DNA of 45,591 bases, from the IMG/VR virus record IMGVR_UViG_3300046713_000269, positions 1 through 45,591 of that record. The stretch is one strand, 5' to 3'. Within the stretch, counting starts at the first letter, position 1. Each line of letters starts with the position of its first letter. The DNA comes from a virus. Position numbers and translations under genes: made by a program. The notes beneath the pieces were generated by a model. It searched no databases and was not told the DNA's origin. It saw only the letters and a program-made list of their open reading frames with translations. Below, in pieces: positions 31,621-39,404 of the stretch.

Positions 31621-32445
31621 CTAAGAGTTGATCGTCTCGTGGGCCAGCAAGAAGTGCTGGTCATAGGCCTCCCAAAAATTGACTGGATCTGGCGAGAGAT
31701 CGATCGAAGGGATGGGATTGACGGGGAGATGCGAGCGAATTCCTGCTGTCCAGAACGAGGCGACGGGCGAGCGATCGGTGTAGCAGGTGAAGGCTTCTCT
31801 GTTCTCTACCTTGCGGCGGCCCAGGCGAAGCACGGTGTCGAACCTACCGGCGTAGTTGCGGACCATGGCCTTGCCGACGAGGGCGGGGCCGCCGACGAGA
31901 CCGGAGCCATCCTTGGACTCGGCGGTCATGGCGTGCGTCAGGATGATGAGATGCAGCGGCTGCCGGAACAGGTACGTCGTGAGACGGTCGATCGTACCCT
32001 GCGCGGCGCCGTAGTCGCCTTCCATGGGGATGTTCATCTTCGAGGCGCCGGGCGCGCCGATGGCGATGTGCTTGTCGGAGAATTGGCCCTTATCGGCGAT
32101 AGCCGATAGGATGTCGCTGGCCGTTGCGGTCATGTGGTCCCAGACGAGGGTCTTGGCCCCAGGGTGGGGCTTCGACCAATCGTTCAACGCTAGGACGAAG
32201 GCGTCAGCGCCGGGATCGTAGGGTTTTCCAGGCTCCGGCACCGAGCGCTTGATGAGCAGCCTGCTGCGGTATTGCGGCAAGACTGGTCCGAGACGTTCGG
32301 TTCCGGGGTCCCAGGCGACGTAGATGATGTCGCCGAAACGAGCTGGTAGGCTCGTGGCTAGGCGGGTTTTGCCGCACTTGGGGTCGGCGTAGATGAGGAT
32401 TCGCTCGAAGCGCTCAGACGCATCCGAGCCCTGCACGATGGCCAT
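31621..32445 (-). CDS. Sak4-like RecA-fold ATPase (AAA_24)
   Basis: 274 aa. Walker A ADPKCGKT at 20-27, Walker B TLVWD near 99-103, and LIILTHAM as sensor strand, typical of the AAA_24 phage nucleotide-binding family that includes Sak4 annealing proteins. These pair with an SSB to promote strand annealing and recombination-dependent replication. The ATG at 32445 lies inside the end of the primase gene. A start further upstream is not supported. A replication helicase loader is the alternative. Confidence 0.75.
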   Translation of the reverse strand: MAIVQGSDASERFERILIYADPKCGKTRLATSLPARFGDIIYVAWDPGTERLGPVLPQYRSRLLIKRSVPEPGKPYDPGADAFVLALNDWSKPHPGAKTLVWDHMTATASDILSAIADKGQFSDKHIAIGAPGASKMNIPMEGDYGAAQGTIDRLTTYLFRQPLHLIILTHAMTAESKDGSGLVGGPALVGKAMVRNYAGRFDTVLRLGRRKVENREAFTCYTDRSPVASFWTAGIRSHLPVNPIPSIDLSPDPVNFWEAYDQHFLLAHETINS

Positions 32446-33370
32446 CCTTGGCCCCTTTCCGATAGGCGTTCTCAACACAGCGGATCGCTTCCATGCGGCG
32501 GAGACGTGGTTCGCACAACATGGCCCCGAAGCAGACTGCAACCAGAGCACCGTCCATGGTGATGCCTAGCTCCGCGAGCGACATCGCGGCCGCGTAGGCC
32601 GCGGCGTGTCGACCGGGCTCCGGGGCTCCCTCGGTTATGAAACGGCGGGATGTGACGTTCAGAAGGGGCAGAGCGTCCTGCCAGCTCCGGACGTTATGGG
32701 TGCTTAGATGCGGATCGGCTACTTCACGATTCGAGGCGAGGGCGAGGATTTGCTCGGAAAGGTCGTGTGCTCGTCCTGAACGATGTATGAGAACGGCTTC
32801 ACGGCCGGACTTGTGGTTGATGCTGCCGGGTAGCCTGCCGACGCGAGGGAGGTCGGATGTGGAGGTATCGAGGCGACAGCCGAATTGGTCGTGAAGCCGC
32901 TCGGCAAGAATACGGAGGAGAACTCCAGTTCCAAGCTGCCATCGGTCTCGAAGTGAACGATCGCGGAGAGGGGTTGGGACGAGAGGAATCCAAAGCTGCG
33001 CGCCTCGTCCGGAGTCAATGAGATGCGGAGAGATCCTCGTTCCAAAGAGATCTTCGACATAGGTTAGGCCTTTCTCCGCCGCTTCGATCGGACGGGCATT
33101 CGCTCCCGGCACGGGATCGAAGTCGAGGAAGAGCGTAGTTGCGAAGAGGATGTCTCCAGCAGACGGCCGCACCCGCGAAGCAGATCCGACCGGGTGGATG
33201 CCGAGATAGAGATTCCAGCGATCTCTAGCTGCTCCAAGCAGTCGAGCAAGGTCTTCGCCAGAATGAGCCGTTCCAGCAGACGGTCTTCCGCCGCCGAGCC
33301 CAAGCCAATGAAGCGCCGTGCCAGACGGCGTCGCGACGAGATCGTAGAGCGAGTCATCGCCAGCAGCCAT
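32414..33370 (-). CDS. Archaeo-eukaryotic-type primase
   Basis: 318 aa. LFLDFDP (Asp84, Asp86) is the metal-binding motif, SGRGAQLWIPL (about 121-131) the second motif, and DLPRVGRLPGSINHKSG (about 174-190) the signature of primase-polymerases of plasmids and phages. The C-terminal 100 residues are helical, like a PriCT-type domain. It would make primers for the family A polymerase. A GTG directly before the ATG is an alternative start. A DnaG-type primase was not found, consistent with this role. Confidence 0.85.
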   Translation of the reverse strand: MAAGDDSLYDLVATPSGTALHWLGLGGGRPSAGTAHSGEDLARLLGAARDRWNLYLGIHPVGSASRVRPSAGDILFATTLFLDFDPVPGANARPIEAAEKGLTYVEDLFGTRISPHLIDSGRGAQLWIPLVPTPLRDRSLRDRWQLGTGVLLRILAERLHDQFGCRLDTSTSDLPRVGRLPGSINHKSGREAVLIHRSGRAHDLSEQILALASNREVADPHLSTHNVRSWQDALPLLNVTSRRFITEGAPEPGRHAAAYAAAMSLAELGITMDGALVAVCFGAMLCEPRLRRMEAIRCVENAYRKGAKDGHRAGLGCV

Positions 33371-33665
33371 CACGCATCATGAGGTTGCGCATCTGGCTGT
33401 AGAGAAGGTGGGCCAGAGGCCACTCGGCCCGCCATGCGTTGGCTTTGAGGATCTGTCGTGCGCGCCACTCCGGGTTGTTGCGGTATCGCTGAGCCCAGCG
33501 AAGTTTCTGCGCTGCGCGTTGCTCGGGGGAAAGGCGGGCTTGGTAGATCTGCTGCTTCACGCGCTTGTACTCACGGCGGGCAACGCAGTGCGGGCATTGG
33601 CAGCGGGCCGCGGGTGCCCAACGGCTTGGCTCGAAGACACAGAACTGGCGGCTGAAACGGATCAC
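33354..33665 (-). CDS. Zinc-binding basic protein, 103 aa
   Basis: GTG start in the stop of the methyltransferase gene. CQCPHC knuckle at about residues 22-27, then a long basic helix (RREYKRVKQQIYQARLSPEQ, RAAQKLRWAQRYRNNPEWRA). Layout recalls the N-terminal part of small HNH-type proteins, but no HNH motif is present. Ends inside the start of the primase gene. Confidence 0.68.
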   Translation of the reverse strand: MIRFSRQFCVFEPSRWAPAARCQCPHCVARREYKRVKQQIYQARLSPEQRAAQKLRWAQRYRNNPEWRARQILKANAWRAEWPLAHLLYSQMRNLMMRDGCWR

Positions 33666-34492
33666 TTGTAGAGGGCGGTTGCGGTGTAGGCTGCGCCGGG
33701 CCAGTTATTGCTCGGCTCAGAGACGAGGCAGGGGTTGGACATGGCTTCTAAGAGGATGCTGTCGCCGTGCGCTCGGCGGTAGAACATGGCGACGAAGAGC
33801 CGTGTGCCCATGATCTGGTAGAAGGTCTGGATGAGCTCTTCGTCCGGGGTGCCGACGGAGGCGAAGAGGGATTCCAAGACGGGCGGAATGCCCTTCGGAG
33901 CTAGGACGCCGAGACCCCAGGAATGGTAAAACTCGAAGTAGGGATAGAGCTCACGGATCTTCTTCCAGAAGACGTCAACGCCGATGTGGGGATTGCCGCC
34001 GAGGGCGATGTCATGGAAGAGCATGATGCCGTTCTTCGATAGCTTCGGTAGCCACTTCTCGAAGTCGGAGGTGACGGCTTCCGTCCGATGGTCGCCGTCG
34101 AAATGGAGAAGGTCGATGCTGCCGTCAAGGTGGTCATGGACGGCGTCGTTGTAGTTGCGACGATCCAAGATCACCCGGGGAAAACGGCGCTTCATGAAGC
34201 TGAAGAGCTCTGCGGTGGTTTCCTCGTCCTGCTCGATGCCGACCATGGGCTCCCAGAGATCGATGCCCGTAATGGAACACTCGTGGTCGATCGCATGGGC
34301 AGCCTGTGCGAAGGCGCAGAGGCTGTCACCCCGGAAGACACCGAGCTCGACTATGGCCGCAGGTCGTAGGGCTTGAACCAAGGCGGCGCCGAAGGGGATG
34401 TGGCCCCACCAGTCGAGGCAGGGTGTGTTGCGTTCCGGGAATTGGAAGGCGACGGGGAAATCCATGGGGTTGAACCGGGGCATGGACGGCAT
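33662..34492 (-). CDS. SAM-dependent methyltransferase
   Basis: 276 aa. Class I Rossmann enzyme of the Methyltransf_24 type: VELGVFRGDS (48-57) binds SAM, GIDLWEP follows, and DLLHFDGDH (127-135) with the FEKWLPKLSKNGIMLFHD strand completes the core. Such enzymes often accompany glycosyltransferases and methylate sugars. One glycosyltransferase is encoded at 14413, so they may act on the same glycan. It lacks the DPPY-type motifs of DNA methylases. Confidence 0.82.
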   Translation of the reverse strand: MPSMPRFNPMDFPVAFQFPERNTPCLDWWGHIPFGAALVQALRPAAIVELGVFRGDSLCAFAQAAHAIDHECSITGIDLWEPMVGIEQDEETTAELFSFMKRRFPRVILDRRNYNDAVHDHLDGSIDLLHFDGDHRTEAVTSDFEKWLPKLSKNGIMLFHDIALGGNPHIGVDVFWKKIRELYPYFEFYHSWGLGVLAPKGIPPVLESLFASVGTPDEELIQTFYQIMGTRLFVAMFYRRAHGDSILLEAMSNPCLVSEPSNNWPGAAYTATALYK

Positions 34493-34493
34493 T

Positions 34494-34688
34494 TTATTCG
34501 ATCCACTCCTTCTTGTGATCGACTATTTGCTGGACGATGGACGCTGCCATTTCCATGGCTGCCCCGGCGGATAGACCGACGTAGCCCTCACCATCGGTAA
34601 GGAAATAGCCGATGTAAAGGGCGATCTTGAGGTCCGGGTATTCGGGCCACTTCTGCCAGACCACCATGTCCGGGCCGTCGGGGTCCAC
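34494..34688 (-). CDS. Small hypothetical protein, 64 aa
   Basis: GTG start at 34688 or ATG eight codons later. One moderately hydrophobic segment (IALYIGYFLTDGEGYVGLSAG), then a helix (AAMEMAASIVQQIVDHKKEW). Not recognised. Precedes the methyltransferase gene by 1 bp. Confidence 0.6.
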   Translation of the reverse strand: MDPDGPDMVVWQKWPEYPDLKIALYIGYFLTDGEGYVGLSAGAAMEMAASIVQQIVDHKKEWIE

Positions 34689-34704
34689 CGCCAGGGCCGC
34701 CCAT

Positions 34705-34917
34705 CTATCGGGTGTAGTTGCCCATGCTGCGGGCCATCGCTTCCGAATACAGCTGCTCTGCGGTCATCTGCCGCATCGTGCTCTGGGTGAAGTAGGTGCT
34801 GCCGATGCCTGTCTCCACTTTCGCACTTCCACGCGCTCGGGCGCGTTCTTCGAGGATCTCGTTCACGCGCTTCGGGTTCGGCGGAGACATATAGGATTTG
34901 AGATCCTTGAGAATCAC
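34705..34917 (-). CDS. Small helical protein, 70 aa
   Basis: Start overlaps the upstream stop (GTGA). Helical with two charged segments (RVNEILEERARARG and MRQMTAEQLYSEAMARSM). Not recognised. Confidence 0.65.
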   Translation of the reverse strand: MILKDLKSYMSPPNPKRVNEILEERARARGSAKVETGIGSTYFTQSTMRQMTAEQLYSEAMARSMGNYTR

Positions 34918-35399
34918 TTGGCCACCGCCTTCTCGGCGGCGAGGATATCCGAGAGCGAGACATCATCACCCCACTCGGCGATGAAGAAGAGATCCGAGGT
35001 GCCTTCGATGATGCCGAAGACGATCGGGTCCGGGTCCCGGGTCGGGACGTGGGCCATCTTGATGTAGGCGATGGTGAACCGGTCGAAGAGCTTCGTGCTC
35101 CGAGCTTCCCGGATCTTGAGCATGACGTCCGTCGGAGGAAGGTGCGGATAGTCGGCGAGGCTGTCGAAGGCGAGGGTCTTGTAGTGCTCGGTCTCGTAGC
35201 GATCTTTGGTCTTGATGACCGTCTTGCGCTTGAGCTCGGCGTTGAACCGGTTGTAAGCCTCCTTGGTGATGAAGCTGTAGGAGGCATAGGCTACGAGGAG
35301 CTTCTTCGCGAGATCATAATCGGCGTTGATGTTCGCTGCGGCGGTCTTGAAACCCAGCTCTTCGGCGAGTGCGACGTGAGCCTGGATAGGCGTTTCCAT
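34914..35399 (-). CDS. Hypothetical protein, 161 aa
   Basis: ATG at 35399 with an AAAGGAGA ribosome site. Alpha/beta composition: N-terminal helices rich in Ala/Lys (AEELGFKTAAANINADYDLA), a basic middle (FNAELKRKTVIKTKDRYETE), and a C-terminal strand-helix unit (DPIVFGIIEGTSDLFFIAEW). The last unit resembles a small domain found in uncharacterised phage proteins. Function unknown. Confidence 0.72.
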   Translation of the reverse strand: METPIQAHVALAEELGFKTAAANINADYDLAKKLLVAYASYSFITKEAYNRFNAELKRKTVIKTKDRYETEHYKTLAFDSLADYPHLPPTDVMLKIREARSTKLFDRFTIAYIKMAHVPTRDPDPIVFGIIEGTSDLFFIAEWGDDVSLSDILAAEKAVAK

Positions 35400-35414
35400 G
35401 GGTCTCCTTTCGGG

Positions 35415-35558
35415 TTAGTTGCGATCTCGCCAGTAGACGGCGAAGCCGACATTTGCTGCACCGCATAGATAGGGGATGAGCCAGGCATGGGGCCAGCGGA
35501 TGTTCGCTGCGACGGCGAGGAGGGCGGTGGCGGCCCCGAATAGGGTTGGGATGAGCAC
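35415..35558 (-). CDS. Small membrane protein, 47 aa
   Basis: GTG start 18 bases downstream of the tRNA 3' end. Two hydrophobic stretches (LIPTLFGAATALLAVAANI and WLIPYLCGAANVGFAVYW) with a basic C-terminus (RDRN): a hairpin membrane protein. No clear ribosome site. Function unknown. Confidence 0.5.
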   Translation of the reverse strand: MLIPTLFGAATALLAVAANIRWPHAWLIPYLCGAANVGFAVYWRDRN

Positions 35559-35575
35559 GGGGCTTTGGATGCAGA

Positions 35576-35643
35576 TGGCCCCGCTTGGATTCGAACCAAG
35601 ACTACCGATTTAGGAAATCGGCTTCGATCCTATCGACGGGGCC
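35576..35643 (-). tRNA. tRNA-Arg (anticodon CCU), short D arm
   Basis: Acceptor stem GGCCCCG/CGGGGCC (7 perfect pairs), discriminator A, anticodon arm CCGAT-TTCCTAA-ATCGG giving CCU (reads AGG), and T arm CTTGG-TTCGAAT-CCAAG, all perfect. The D arm is reduced to about 4 pairs around a 3-base loop (CGAT-AGG-ATCG), so the molecule is 68 nt instead of about 76. CCA is not encoded. The 5' end overlaps the 3' end of the upstream zinc-ribbon gene by 14 bp. Confidence 0.85.
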
Positions 35644-35854
35644 ACTGATGGCTGCAGCTCGGGCAGCGCCATTCGACGGTGCGGTCACAGCCTCGGTCGT
35701 AGATGCCGATGCGACGCATGTACCAGTAGGGCGGAGAGTAGTGCTCGCGGATGGGCTCTGGGATCTCTTTGTCCCAGAGCTGAGCGGAGCAGCTCGGACA
35801 GTACCACGGCCCATGCTTGGCCATGTGATGCGCGAACATCGAGCTGTAGCTCAC
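35630..35854 (-). CDS. Zinc-ribbon protein, 74 aa
   Basis: GTG at 35854 in a GTGA overlap with the preceding gene; ATG codons five or ten residues later are alternatives. CPSC near residue 19 and again near residue 66 form a zinc ribbon around a Pro/Tyr-rich loop (IREHYSPPYWYMRRIGIYDR). The stop lies inside the tRNA 5' end. Confidence 0.7.
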   Translation of the reverse strand: MSYSSMFAHHMAKHGPWYCPSCSAQLWDKEIPEPIREHYSPPYWYMRRIGIYDRGCDRTVEWRCPSCSHQWPRR

Positions 35855-36360
35855 CGTCCCGCCTCCTCGCGCAGCCGGGCGGCGATCGGTTCGGCCCACA
35901 CCGAGTAAATGTCCGCTTCCGCTGAGCACTTATCCGCGCACTCCAGCATCACCGCCCGCAGGCGGTCGATGGTCTCATCTCGCCTTTGGATTGATCCAGC
36001 ATATGGTGCTCGTTCCCGCTCCAACTCCTCGCTCTTGGCGGCGAGGGCGGCTTTGGTCCGAGCTACCAGTTCGTCAAATTCCTCGGCGCGACCCTTGGCC
36101 AGCGCAACGTACCGCTCCCGTTCCTTCTCGACCAGGGCGCGGAGTCTCCGAAGCATATCGGCGCGCCAAGCGTCCTCCTCGTCGCCTTGAGGGTTGATCT
36201 GCGCCTCTACCTCCTCAAAGAACGCCTCGAAGCTGTCGCTCACCACGGCGGGAGGGGTCGCCACATTCGCTCGGAAGTTCTTGGCGTGTTCGCAGTCACG
36301 GTCGTCGCCCCACATATCGGCATCGCAGATGGTGCAGTAGGCGATGCGCCGGTCGCTCAT
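35851..36360 (-). CDS. Zinc-finger coiled-coil protein, 169 aa
   Basis: N-terminal CTICDAD...C...H (residues about 9-25) is a zinc unit. Residues 60-150 form a long charged coiled coil (ADMLRRLRALVEKERERYVA, EELERERAPYAGSIQRRDE). A further C...C pair near 142-146 may be structural. ATGA overlap upstream and GTGA overlap downstream. Function unknown. Confidence 0.72.
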   Translation of the reverse strand: MSDRRIAYCTICDADMWGDDRDCEHAKNFRANVATPPAVVSDSFEAFFEEVEAQINPQGDEEDAWRADMLRRLRALVEKERERYVALAKGRAEEFDELVARTKAALAAKSEELERERAPYAGSIQRRDETIDRLRAVMLECADKCSAEADIYSVWAEPIAARLREEAGR

Positions 36361-36557
36361 ATGCGCTTTCGGTCAAAAGGCGGCAGGCAGGTGTTGCAGT
36401 AGAACTCGATGGGAAAGGTCACGACGGCCCAAAACACAGGGTTGAAGGAAGGTGTGGGCCAGCTGCGCCCACACCCCGAGCAGTGGTACATCTTGGTTAC
36501 ATGCATGGGATCGAGAGCGATCACACGGCCATGAGGGATGATCGTCTCGTGTGCCAT
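36357..36557 (-). CDS. Zinc-ribbon protein, 66 aa
   Basis: CSGC near residue 27 and CNTC near residue 54 make a zinc ribbon on either side of a hydrophobic segment (FNPVFWAVVTFPIEFY). Stop overlaps the next ATG. The hydrophobic stretch between the knuckles could be a membrane contact. Confidence 0.7.
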   Translation of the reverse strand: MAHETIIPHGRVIALDPMHVTKMYHCSGCGRSWPTPSFNPVFWAVVTFPIEFYCNTCLPPFDRKRI

Positions 36558-36558
36558 C

Positions 36559-36720
36559 TCAGTAGGTCGGACGGTCCTGGCCAGGGAGAAGCGGGCCGGG
36601 CATTCCGATGGGGCCGCTGTCGCCGCTGCCGCTGTCCGAGAGAACGATGTAGCCGACCGCTGCTGCGATGATGAACCACCACATCGCGTGCTGGACGAGG
36701 AAACGCCGAAGGGTCTTCAC
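36559..36720 (-). CDS. Small single-TM protein, 53 aa
   Basis: GTG start in a GTGA overlap with the lipoprotein stop. Basic N-terminus (KTLRRFLVQH), TM segment (AMWWFIIAAAVGYIVLS), then a Gly/Pro/Ser-rich tail probably outside the inner membrane. Coupling to the lipoprotein gene suggests that the two act together in the envelope. Confidence 0.62.
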   Translation of the reverse strand: MKTLRRFLVQHAMWWFIIAAAVGYIVLSDSGSGDSGPIGMPGPLLPGQDRPTY

Positions 36721-37088
36721 TTCACCACGACCGTTCCGTCACCGTCACCCTTCGCATCGTCGGCTGTGGGATCGCCGAGGGTCTTGAGGTTTGAGATGTC
36801 CGGGTCGCCGAGGTTGAGAGAGCTGAAGGCGGGTGTGCCGTCTTCACGAAGGTGGCCGTCCGGGATGGGGCCGATGAAACCGACCGGATAGTCGAGGATG
36901 TAGGTGCCGTTCGCCGTGTAGAGAACCTTGACGAGACGGACCTCACCATCCGGATACGCTGCGCGCTCTTCCATGCGGGTGTAGTTCTGGATGGTGGTGA
37001 GTGGTGCTGTCGGGTTGTGCGTGCCCTGTCCTGGACCGCAGCCGGTGATGAGAGCTAGAGCTACGAGCAGAACTGCAAGACGAATCAT
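36717..37088 (-). CDS. Lipoprotein, 123 aa
   Basis: N-terminus MIRLAVLLVALALITGC is a signal peptide with a clear lipobox (LITGC, Cys17). The mature part starts GPGQGTHNPT, with no Asp at +2, so outer-membrane sorting is expected in enterobacteria-like hosts. The mature domain (VKVLYTANGTYILDYPVG) is beta-rich. Phage lipoproteins expressed early commonly block superinfection; that role is inferred. Its stop overlaps the small TM protein gene. Confidence 0.75.
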   Translation of the reverse strand: MIRLAVLLVALALITGCGPGQGTHNPTAPLTTIQNYTRMEERAAYPDGEVRLVKVLYTANGTYILDYPVGFIGPIPDGHLREDGTPAFSSLNLGDPDISNLKTLGDPTADDAKGDGDGTVVVK

Positions 37089-37105
37089 GATGCGCCCCCT
37101 TCTGG

Positions 37106-38023
37106 TTATGCAGATCCTTCCGCGGCAACCCCTTCCGTGTCATACCTGGAAACGAAGTCTTCGAAGAGAAGATCATCGGCCAGCGAAGCTGTGCCGATCT
37201 TGACTTCGAAGTAGTCCGAGAGGCTTCCGCCGAATGGGTTCATGTCCGCGGCGCGGTTGTCGATCGGTTCGGCCTCTCCGGATACGATGCGCTCCATGCG
37301 GTCAGCGATGCAAGAAATGTCGCGGAGCGCGCGGTGGATTTGCGTAAGGTCAATGGGCACAAGCTCTTGCACGAAAGCGGAATCCGGCGCTCGGTTCCAG
37401 GCCAGCTGCGAGATCTTGCGGACGATGTTCAGATAGCAGCCCCCGTAGGTGGCTGGGGCGATCTCTTCGGCTTCGCAGATCAGAAAGGCGTAGCAGAGCT
37501 CGTGCAGGGACCTCTGCGTCACAGCGACGAAACCCGGAACGGGCGTTCGGTCCGACATGGTCTTGTGCTGCAGGTGCCAGTAGAGGTGCCCGGAACGGAT
37601 CACGGTGTCCGGGATGCCGATGAGGAAGTGGGGGCTGTCGGGAAGCTGGATGCGGTAGGGGTGTTCGACGCGGAGGATCTCAGTTACGGGATAGCGCAGC
37701 TCCCAACGGGCGGAGAAGCGTTCGAGCAACATGCGGCTCGTCTCGCGGAAGAGGTCGGCAGCGATGGGGTCGGTGGCTTCCATCTCCAGGGAGAGGCGGA
37801 TGCGCTCCGAGGCGGCGAAGATGGCTGCGACGGACTTTGCCGAAGACGGGTGTTCGAGCTGGAGCTGGAGGAAGAAGTGCTCCATCAGCGAATGCCACCA
37901 GGTTCCGACCTGGAGGGCGGCGTTGGAGCCGAGCCTGCGGCGAACGCGCTTCTTGACGAACTGGTAATACCAATCCAGCTCCGAGCGCTGGAAGGCGATG
38001 GCCTGCGAGACGTTGAGGTCCAT
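37106..38023 (-). CDS. PD-(D/E)XK nuclease (Cas4/RecB-like)
   Basis: 305 aa. WWHSLMEHFF (His44, Glu48) is the first helix motif. GIPDTVI (Asp139) and HLQHKT (Gln152, Lys154) form the D...QxK active site, and the QRSLHELCYAFLICEAE helix follows as in RecB-family nucleases. A family Cys cluster is not evident. Probably a 5'-3' exonuclease that supplies single strands for the Sak4-like protein, or a host DNA degrader. Ribosome site is weak (GGAAACC). Confidence 0.8.
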   Translation of the reverse strand: MDLNVSQAIAFQRSELDWYYQFVKKRVRRRLGSNAALQVGTWWHSLMEHFFLQLQLEHPSSAKSVAAIFAASERIRLSLEMEATDPIAADLFRETSRMLLERFSARWELRYPVTEILRVEHPYRIQLPDSPHFLIGIPDTVIRSGHLYWHLQHKTMSDRTPVPGFVAVTQRSLHELCYAFLICEAEEIAPATYGGCYLNIVRKISQLAWNRAPDSAFVQELVPIDLTQIHRALRDISCIADRMERIVSGEAEPIDNRAADMNPFGGSLSDYFEVKIGTASLADDLLFEDFVSRYDTEGVAAEGSA

Positions 38024-38047
38024 TTTAGGTTTCCACGGTGCGGCGCA

Positions 38048-38338
38048 TCAGTGGGCTTTGCCTTCGGGGCCGGAGTGGTCATCACCCTCTAGGGCGCCGA
38101 AGGGGTCCTTGATGTGGAAGTTCAGATCGTCTTCGATCTCGGTACGCATGTCGTGCAGGATGCGCGGCATGACGGCCAGGACGATGAGGGCCTGCTTCTC
38201 GGGTCCGATGGGCGGCAGGTTCTCGCACTGGACGGTGAAGGTGAAGAGGCCTTCTTCGGTGAGAGACATTTCGGGCTCGCCGAAGGACAGTTCCTTCAGG
38301 TTTGCTGGGTCCACGATGTGATCTTCATCCTCGGTCAT
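38048..38338 (-). CDS. Acidic hypothetical protein, 96 aa
   Basis: ATG at 38338 with AAGGAGCC. Strongly acidic, with a FTFTVQCENLPPIGPEKQAL beta segment. Highly acidic small phage proteins often mimic DNA, but nothing specific supports that here. Next to the nuclease gene. Confidence 0.7.
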   Translation of the reverse strand: MTEDEDHIVDPANLKELSFGEPEMSLTEEGLFTFTVQCENLPPIGPEKQALIVLAVMPRILHDMRTEIEDDLNFHIKDPFGALEGDDHSGPEGKAH

Positions 38339-38513
38339 GGGGCTCCTTGCGGCGGATCAGGCCTTGTTGCTGGTAGCGCTTCCAACGCTTGTCGCGCTGG
38401 TGCTTGATCGCATGGTAGAGGGAGAAATATTGGTCCTTGCGGAAGTCTTTCTTGGGCTTGTGGGAGATGTCCTCACCACAGCCGCAGGCACAGAGTCGAG
38501 GTTTCTCGGACAT
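38325..38513 (-). CDS. Basic zinc-knuckle protein, 62 aa
   Basis: CACGCGED near residue 8 is a compact Cys cluster followed by basic helices (KDFRKDQYFSLYHAIKHQRD). It resembles the 'CaCGCG...F' motif of small phage proteins related to HNH or recombination genes. A longer start at 38546 is possible; neither has a strong ribosome site. Confidence 0.62.
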   Translation of the reverse strand: MSEKPRLCACGCGEDISHKPKKDFRKDQYFSLYHAIKHQRDKRWKRYQQQGLIRRKEPHDRG

Positions 38514-38552
38514 GAACGTCAACGTCTCGTGAGAGAGGGGCACCATAGGACT

Positions 38553-38573
38553 TTGATTCCCGAAGGGAATCAA
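38553..38573. repeat. Perfect 9-bp palindrome, GAA loop
   Basis: TTGATTCCC-GAA-GGGAATCAA in the 127-bp stretch between the genes at 38641 and 38513. One of the scattered triloop palindromes; here it could be a terminator lacking a T-run or an operator. Confidence 0.6.
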
Positions 38574-38640
38574 CCGGTGCGTGGCACGAGGCCCAAGACC
38601 CGGACGAGCTGGGAAGCGCCGGGCCGCCGCACCAGTAGAA

Positions 38641-38877
38641 CTATCGCTTCTTCTTCTTCAAGATCTTCCGCGGCTTGCGGAAGGCTGTCAAGGTCGCGGT
38701 TGTCAGGTAACGGCCAGCTTTCTCCGGAAGGCCTAGCAGCTTAGCGGCTCGGTTGCAGATGCGGGTTGTGCCGGTTCCGCCCTTGCCTGGGATGCGGACC
38801 GTTCGGCTCATGACGGTGTCGCCCATGTAGTCCGGATAGTGCTGGACTTGAAATTCGAGGCGGATCTTCTTAGACAC
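38641..38877 (-). CDS. Basic hypothetical protein, 78 aa
   Basis: GTG start overlapping the upstream stop. Highly basic C-terminus (FRKPRKILKKKKR) and an RTVRIPGKGGTGTTRIC segment that may be a nucleic acid contact. Not recognised. Confidence 0.65.
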   Translation of the reverse strand: MSKKIRLEFQVQHYPDYMGDTVMSRTVRIPGKGGTGTTRICNRAAKLLGLPEKAGRYLTTATLTAFRKPRKILKKKKR

Positions 38878-39364
38878 AGACGAGCTCGGCTTCCACAGGC
38901 TGCTCTTCGGGCGTCTCGACCGGCGGCTCCTTGGGCTCGTCAACGGGACCGAGCTGGTGCTCTTCGAGACGGGCGATCGCGTGGTCTAGGCGGCGGCGGA
39001 GTTCGATCTGGCCCGAGGGCGTGGAGAGGAAGTGGTAAACGCCGCCCCCGGCAAAGCCCACGGCTTCGCCGATCGCGATGAAGAGCTCGGTCATGTTCTT
39101 GTGGCCGGGCTCGACAGGCATGGGGACTTTGCCTCGGCAGATTTGCGCGACGTGCTCGGTGAGACAGGCGTTGCCGTCGGAATCCCAGGAGCTGCCGTAC
39201 CAGGTGGTGAGGCTCTGCGGGAAGGCGATCATCCGGTCACGCATGACGCGGAGCGCGGTCAGGGTGGAGATCGGATGGAAGGGCGCGGGTGCGCTGTTGT
39301 CGAAGATGCTCTCGAACGTGAAAAATGCGGCGGGGGCGATGCTCTGGGAAAGATTGCTGGCCAT
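38870..39364 (-). CDS. Hypothetical protein, 164 aa
   Basis: ATG at 39364 after CAGGAGACC. A conserved-looking alpha/beta region (FTFESIFDNSAPAPFHPIST, WYGSSWDSDGNACLTEH) and an acidic Pro/Glu tail of 25 residues, probably disordered. Not recognised. Confidence 0.72.
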   Translation of the reverse strand: MASNLSQSIAPAAFFTFESIFDNSAPAPFHPISTLTALRVMRDRMIAFPQSLTTWYGSSWDSDGNACLTEHVAQICRGKVPMPVEPGHKNMTELFIAIGEAVGFAGGGVYHFLSTPSGQIELRRRLDHAIARLEEHQLGPVDEPKEPPVETPEEQPVEAELVCV

Positions 39365-39404
39365 GGTGGTCTCCTGTGGAAGGGGGCAAGGTGGCGACAC
39401 GGCT

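Noticed and set aside
31021-32109. Plus-strand frame of 362 codons opposite the SSB-like and Sak4-like genes
   Set aside because: No recognisable domain, and it runs against two genes with motifs and ribosome sites.
31621-38533. Recurrent CACGAGACG near several gene boundaries (about 6733, 31630, 36540, 38523)
   Set aside because: At least two copies simply encode His-Glu-Thr in known genes; spacing to starts is inconsistent, so a shared regulatory motif is not supported.
38580-38640. 20-codon GTG frame between the genes at 38641 and 38513
   Set aside because: Too short, no ribosome site and no recognisable feature; treated as leader sequence.
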